Shown piece after piece: positions 4,924-8,276 of a DNA stretch of 8,276 nucleotides. The translations under genes were made by a program, and so were the position numbers. The notes beneath the pieces were generated by a model. It saw only the letters and a list, made by a program, of their open reading frames with translations, was not told the origin of the DNA and did not search any database. Location: positions 1 to 8,276 of the forward strand of contig SHLN01000114.1 of the NCBI GenBank assembly GCA_004283105.1, written 5' to 3'. The stretch comes from Acidimicrobiia bacterium. Its GTDB lineage: Bacteria; Actinomycetota; Acidimicrobiia; Spongiisociales; SHLN01. Position 1 is the stretch's first letter. Each line of letters starts with the position of its first letter.

Positions 4924-5277
4924 ATGTTCTTTGTGTTTGTAATTGCCGTACTCGTCCTGGCGATGATCGGTTTGGCCTCGGTGCTGGGTACGAGCGTGGC
5001 CTGGGTAGGTGCTCTGTTCCTGCTGCCGCTGCTCGTTCTCAAGCTCGCCTTTGTGTTGATGATGGTCGGCTTCATCGGGCGCCGGATGACAGGCCGGCGG
5101 CCCTCCTGGGACTGGGACGAGACACGGTGGGTCGGGCGGTCACGGCCGAGCCGCCGGCGCCCTGAGCAGCCGTCAGTTCCCCGCGAGGATCGCTTCGAGG
5201 AGTGGCATCGCATGGCCCATGCGAGGGAAGAAGTCGACGGCTGGGTCGCCGACATCAACGGCTCCGAGCAAGAATGA
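4924..5277 (+). CDS. Small Trp-rich two-helix membrane protein of a two-component operon
   Basis: A 117-residue protein I do not recognise as a named family. Residues about 2-22 and 27-51 are two hydrophobic helices with a very short turn between them. They are followed by RR and an Arg-rich, probably cytoplasmic tail (52-117). The tail has a Trp-rich patch, PSWDWDETRW (60-69), and an amphipathic end, FEEWHRMAHAREEVDGW (91-107). The topology predicts both termini in the cytoplasm. The strong ribosome binding site and the response-regulator start only four bases after the stop show that it is expressed first in the operon. The obvious inference is a partner or modulator of the kinase, which itself has almost no extracellular part. 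No signal peptide cleavage site or catalytic motif is visible. Confidence 0.75.
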   Translation: MFFVFVIAVLVLAMIGLASVLGTSVAWVGALFLLPLLVLKLAFVLMMVGFIGRRMTGRRPSWDWDETRWVGRSRPSRRRPEQPSVPREDRFEEWHRMAHAREEVDGWVADINGSEQE

Positions 5278-5281
5278 CCCG

Positions 5282-5962
5282 GTGAAGAAGATCCTGGTCG
5301 TCGAAGACGAACTGAAGATCGCCCGTCTGGTGCGTGATTATCTGCATCAGGCGGGCTTCGCCGTGATTGAGGCGAGCGACGGAGCATCGGCGCTGTCGCT
5401 GGCGAGATCGGAGAAACCCGACATGGTCGTCCTCGATCTCGGACTGCCGGAGATGGACGGCCTCGACGTTACCCGTCGCCTCCGGCAAAGCTCGTCGGTG
5501 CCCATCATCATGCTCACGGCCCGCAGCGAGGAGTCGGACCGCATCGTCGGACTCGAGCTGGGTGCCGACGACTACATCGTCAAACCGTTCAGTCCCAAGG
5601 AACTGGTCGCTCGTATCCGGGCCGTCCTCCGGCGGGCCGACGCCACCCTCGGCGGGGGCGAGCTGATTCGGGCCGGGGCAGTGACCATCGACCTTCCCAA
5701 GATGCGGGTCACCGTTGGTGACGCGGAGGCCGACCTGACGGCCACCGAATTCGAGCTGCTCGTGACGCTGGCCCGCCATCCGGGCCGGATCTACACCCGG
5801 GCCCAGCTCCTGGACGCGTTGCACGGCGTTTCCTTCGAGTCCTATGAGCGTTCGGTGGACGCCCATATCAAGAACCTGCGCCGCAAGATCGAGGCCGATC
5901 CCCGTCGTCCGCAACTCCTGCTGACGGTGTACGGCGTTGGGTACAAGTTCTCTGATGCCTAG
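5282..5962 (+). CDS. OmpR/PhoB-family response regulator
   Basis: A 226-residue two-domain regulator. Receiver domain (2-116): acidic pair Glu8-Asp9, phosphoacceptor Asp52 in VVLDLGLPEMDG, Thr79 in MLTA, and Lys101 in DDYIVKPF. DNA-binding winged helix (about 130-225): LTATEFELL (152-160), RAQLLDAL (173-180), RSVDAHIKNLRRKI (190-203) and the closing TVYGVGYKF (215-223). All phosphorelay residues are present, so a functional phosphorylation-controlled transcription factor is expected. GTG 5282 was chosen because it puts KKILVVEDE right at the N-terminus. The open frame back to 5219 overlaps the upstream gene and is not family-like. Translation is probably coupled to the small membrane protein gene four bases upstream. 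The 3' end overlaps the kinase start by eight bases. The target genes are not known. Confidence 0.93.
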   Translation: MKKILVVEDELKIARLVRDYLHQAGFAVIEASDGASALSLARSEKPDMVVLDLGLPEMDGLDVTRRLRQSSSVPIIMLTARSEESDRIVGLELGADDYIVKPFSPKELVARIRAVLRRADATLGGGELIRAGAVTIDLPKMRVTVGDAEADLTATEFELLVTLARHPGRIYTRAQLLDALHGVSFESYERSVDAHIKNLRRKIEADPRRPQLLLTVYGVGYKFSDA

Positions 5963-7058
5963 GCGACACGGATCCTGGAACGGGCCCGGTGAGTGGTCCT
6001 ACGAGGGTGATTGGCCCCGGCCGGGCACCGAGGCGTGGCAGGGGTTCGGCCGGCGCATGCTGCTCCGAGCCGTACTGTTCCTCGCCTTTGTCCTCGCCGT
6101 TCTCATCGGTGTGGTGGTCTTGATCGTGACCGTCGTAAACGAGGTCGGGGGCCTGACGGCTGCCCTGATCATCCTGGCCACGCCGTTCGCCCTGCTCATG
6201 CTGGCGGGGATCGTCGGTCGATCGTTCTTCCGCTCGTGGCGGCCGGTACGGCGGCTCATCGAAGCGGCCGGCGCCCTCGCCGACGGGGACTACTCGGTCC
6301 GGGTCGATCCGAGCGGCTCCGCGGCCATCCGGTCGGTGGTGGCGTCCTTCAACGACATGGCACAACGGCTCGAAACGGCCGATGAGCAGCGCCGACGGCT
6401 CCTGGCCGACCTCGGTCACGAGCTCCGCACGCCGCTCACCGTGGTGCGAGGTGAGATCGAAGCGATGCTCGATGGCGTCCATGAGATCGATGAGGAGCAC
6501 CTCAGGTTGCTGATGAATGAGGTGACAGTGATGGAACGGCTGCTGGAAGATCTGCGAACGCTCAGCCTCATCGACGCCGGCCGTCTCGAGCTTCATCGGG
6601 AGCCGACCGATCTGACCGCGCTGGTCGAGGATGTGGCCGACGGATACCGCCGACGAGCATCCGAGGCGGCGGTTTCGGTTGCCGTTCGCTCGACCGGCGA
6701 CCTCCCGGAGCTGGTGGTCGATCCCGTCCGTATCCGGGAGGTGCTGACCAACCTGGTGGTGAACGCGCTGCGGGCGATGCCCGACGGCGGCGAGCTGGTG
6801 TTCCGGGTCGGTCACGGCCCGACCGGTGCCGTCGTTGAGGTCACGGACACCGGCACCGGGATCGGACAGGACGAGCTCGAACACGTCTTCGATCGGTTTC
6901 ACAAGGGATCAACCTCGCGCGGATCCGGTCTCGGCCTGACGATCAGCCGGGACCTGGTCGTGGCGCACGGTGGATCGATGGCCCTCCGCTCCGAGCCCGG
7001 TGAGGGCACGACCGTGCGCATCGAGCTCCCGACCCACACGCGGGCCGCGGGAGCCTGA
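5955..7058 (+). CDS. HAMP-containing sensor histidine kinase with a minimal extracellular loop
   Basis: A 367-residue membrane kinase, the partner of the response regulator it overlaps by eight bases. The order is: a Trp-rich N-terminal tail (1-37, with Trp8, 14, 20 and 28), helix 1 (about 38-61), a loop of only about six residues (VNEVGG), helix 2 (about 67-89), HAMP (about 90-143), and the dimerisation/phosphoacceptor domain with His155 in LGHELRTP. The ATPase domain follows, with N-box NLVVNAL (266-272), G1 DTGTGIG (298-304), F-box FDRFHKG (312-318) and G2 GSGLGL (323-328). All catalytic boxes are intact. The near-absence of an external domain resembles intramembrane-sensing kinases, which read membrane state or a partner membrane protein. 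ATG 5955 is preferred over a TTG at 5937 because of the stop-start overlap typical of coupled kinase genes. Confidence 0.93.
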   Translation: MPRRHGSWNGPGEWSYEGDWPRPGTEAWQGFGRRMLLRAVLFLAFVLAVLIGVVVLIVTVVNEVGGLTAALIILATPFALLMLAGIVGRSFFRSWRPVRRLIEAAGALADGDYSVRVDPSGSAAIRSVVASFNDMAQRLETADEQRRRLLADLGHELRTPLTVVRGEIEAMLDGVHEIDEEHLRLLMNEVTVMERLLEDLRTLSLIDAGRLELHREPTDLTALVEDVADGYRRRASEAAVSVAVRSTGDLPELVVDPVRIREVLTNLVVNALRAMPDGGELVFRVGHGPTGAVVEVTDTGTGIGQDELEHVFDRFHKGSTSRGSGLGLTISRDLVVAHGGSMALRSEPGEGTTVRIELPTHTRAAGA

Positions 7059-7083
7059 CCCGGACACCGGGAACGTTCCGGGC
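7059..7083. promoter_or_regulatory. Hairpin plus 10-bp palindrome between kinase and acyltransferase genes
   Basis: CCCGG-ACA-CCGGG (7059-7071) starts directly after the kinase stop. It overlaps a perfect palindrome, GGAACGTTCC (7070-7079). The hairpin is too short and lacks a T-run for a good terminator. The palindrome could be a regulator binding site upstream of the acyltransferase gene. Confidence 0.35.
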
Positions 7084-7103
7084 CGGCAGACGGTTCAATC
7101 GGT

Positions 7104-7994
7104 GTGACCGCCACGCAACCCCAGCCGGATTCTGGACGGATGATTCGACTCCTCGGCGGCCGCCTGGCAGCCGGGACGCCCCGGGAGGCGGCTCGTCTCG
7201 CAGCCGGCGCCGGGTGGTTTCTCGGCCCGTCGGCGCGACGCGTGTGCCGGGCGGGAACAGCCGGGGACCCACCGACGCTGCATGATCTCGAGCGGCGATG
7301 GGCGGGCCGGGTATCGGAGTTTCTCGGGATCGAGTGGGACGTTGCCGGTCTCGAACACGTTGTGAGGGATCGTCGCCTCATCGTGCTCCCGCTCCACGAG
7401 GGGTTCGCCGATGGCCTGGCCGTGCTCCGTTTGGGCATGGACGCCCGGTTTGTAGCGCGGGACGAGCTGTTCGAGTGGCCGACGCTCGGACGCTATCTCA
7501 AAGCTACGGACCAGGTCCTCATAGACCCGTCGGCGGGTCCGGCCGCCTATCGGCACCTTCTCCGGGCCGGCGCAAGGGTCCTCGAGCAGAATGAAGCCCT
7601 CGTGGTGTTCCCGCAGGGATCGATCCTCGGTGTCGAGGCGGCCTTCTCGCGGGGAGCCTTCCACCTGGCCGAACGCCTTGATGCCCGGGTGTTGCCCGTC
7701 GTAATCACCGGCAGTCACCGGGTGTGGGAGTACCCGTACTCGCCGCTGGTTCGCTTCGGTCAACGAGTCAGCGTCCGGGTACTGCCGGCAGTTCCTCCGG
7801 GCGAGGCGGTCGAGCGCGCCACCGCGCTAGAGGCCGAGATGAAACAGGTGGCGCTCTCGGACACCATGGCGCCGGCCAGGCGATTCCGACCGGAGGTAGA
7901 CGGGTATTGGGACGACTACCGCTACGCCATCGATCCTGCGTTCCCCGAGTTGGCCGCCAGGGTCGCCGCCCACCGGGAGTCCCTGAGCCGGTAG
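7104..7994 (+). CDS. PlsC-like lysophospholipid acyltransferase family protein
   Basis: A 296-residue protein with the acyltransferase motif order of the PlsC/LPLAT family, which transfers acyl chains to glycerol-phosphate lipids at the membrane. The catalytic pair His98-x4-Asp103 lies in LPLHEGFAD (95-103). A block-II-like segment, ARDELFEWPTLGRYL (118-132), precedes VVFPQGS (167-173), the counterpart of FPEGT, and VLPVVITG (196-203). Departures from consensus are Leu instead of Asn before the His, and Gln and Ser in place of the Glu and Thr of FPEGT. It may therefore use an unusual acceptor. There is no clear transmembrane helix. GTG 7104 gives the longest form; Met13 (7140) is an alternative, and neither has a good ribosome binding site. 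It follows the kinase by 45 bases in the same direction, but no functional link is visible. Confidence 0.8.
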   Translation: MTATQPQPDSGRMIRLLGGRLAAGTPREAARLAAGAGWFLGPSARRVCRAGTAGDPPTLHDLERRWAGRVSEFLGIEWDVAGLEHVVRDRRLIVLPLHEGFADGLAVLRLGMDARFVARDELFEWPTLGRYLKATDQVLIDPSAGPAAYRHLLRAGARVLEQNEALVVFPQGSILGVEAAFSRGAFHLAERLDARVLPVVITGSHRVWEYPYSPLVRFGQRVSVRVLPAVPPGEAVERATALEAEMKQVALSDTMAPARRFRPEVDGYWDDYRYAIDPAFPELAARVAAHRESLSR

Positions 7995-8006
7995 GGTCAT
8001 CGACCC
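7992..8006 (+). promoter_or_regulatory. Possible -10 element and hairpin before the DMT transporter gene
   Basis: TAGGGT (7992-7997) overlaps the acyltransferase stop codon and fits TAnnnT. It would give an mRNA with a leader of only a few bases before ATG 8008. GGGTC-ATC-GACCC (7994-8006) is a perfect five-pair inverted repeat ending two bases before that ATG. No Shine-Dalgarno sequence is visible. Confidence 0.3.
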
Positions 8007-8007
8007 C

Positions 8008-8276
8008 ATGAGTCCTCTCCTCGCCCTGTTGTCTGCTGTGACGTTCGGCGCCGCTGATTTTCTCGGCGGCGTGGCGACCCGCCAATCCGAGCGCGTCCTT
8101 GCCGTCGTGGTCCTGTCACAACTGGCCGGGTTGACCATCGTTCTGGTGGTCCTCGCCGCCGCGGGTGGGGAGCTCATCCGGGAAGACATCGGGTGGGCGG
8201 CCGGCGCCGGAGTGGCCGGCTCTGCCGGCCTGGTCCTGCTCTACCGCGGACTCGGGATCGGGACGATGAGCGTGGT
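8008..8276 (+). CDS. EamA/DMT-superfamily transporter, N-terminal part (runs off the right edge)
   Basis: Eighty-nine complete codons are visible. The start MSPLLALLSAVTFGAADFLG is the typical first helix of EamA-type drug/metabolite transporters, with the small-residue FGAADFLGG motif (13-21). Hydrophobic segments follow at about 30-52 (VLAVVVLSQLAGLTIVLVVL) and 62-80 (a Gly/Ala-rich helix ending LVLLYRGL), consistent with the first three of about ten helices. EamA repeats commonly have an aYrGL-type ending here. The substrate cannot be predicted. The start lies 13 bases after the acyltransferase stop, so the two could be co-transcribed, or the gene could use the TAGGGT element just upstream. 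Confidence 0.8.
   Translation, partial: MSPLLALLSAVTFGAADFLGGVATRQSERVLAVVVLSQLAGLTIVLVVLAAAGGELIREDIGWAAGAGVAGSAGLVLLYRGLGIGTMSV

Noticed and set aside
5868..6902. Minus-strand open frame of 344 codons
   Set aside because: It is the shadow of the histidine kinase gene. Its His/Arg/Gly-rich product has no recognisable motif, while the plus strand carries all kinase boxes.

Overview
This is a high-GC, gene-dense bacterial window that fits an actinobacterium (Actinomycetota), perhaps from the Acidimicrobiia or a related uncultured group. The signs are two deazaflavin (F420)-type nitroreductase-family domains, a Cgl0159-type aldolase-like protein, a lipoprotein with a long Thr-rich spacer, GTG starts, and a possible leaderless promoter. 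The phylum is an inference with moderate support; the class is a guess.

Left part (1-2047): on the minus strand, a short reading frame that runs off the left edge encodes the helix-turn-helix of a LacI-family regulator. It has a clear ribosome binding site and a strong inverted repeat in its leader. Next come a Thr-rich lipoprotein (minus) and a divergent Cgl0159-type (beta/alpha)8 aldolase-like gene (plus).

Middle part (2054-4403): an unusual single protein joins an F420-type nitroreductase domain to a mannose-6-phosphate-isomerase-type cupin (minus). It is divergent from uridine kinase (udk, plus). udk converges on a DUF488 gene (minus) and their ends overlap by 14 bases. A second, smaller nitroreductase-family gene (plus) follows.

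Gene-free stretch (4404-4923): about 520 bases with two copies, in opposite orientation, of a hairpin-forming intergenic repeat. It also holds several other perfect hairpins and heptanucleotide tandem repeats. A further heptamer repeat lies at 321-336.

Right part (4924-8276): a probable operon of a small Trp-rich two-helix membrane protein, an OmpR-type response regulator and a HAMP histidine kinase with almost no extracellular sensor region. A divergent PlsC-like acyltransferase follows, and then the start of an EamA/DMT-type transporter that runs off the right edge.

The genes do not form one pathway. The clearest functional unit is the membrane protein, response regulator and kinase cluster. 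Its short-looped kinase suggests that the small membrane protein, or the membrane itself, supplies the signal. The most novel-looking items are the nitroreductase-cupin fusion and this three-gene signalling unit. No mobile element, CRISPR array, rRNA or tRNA was seen.
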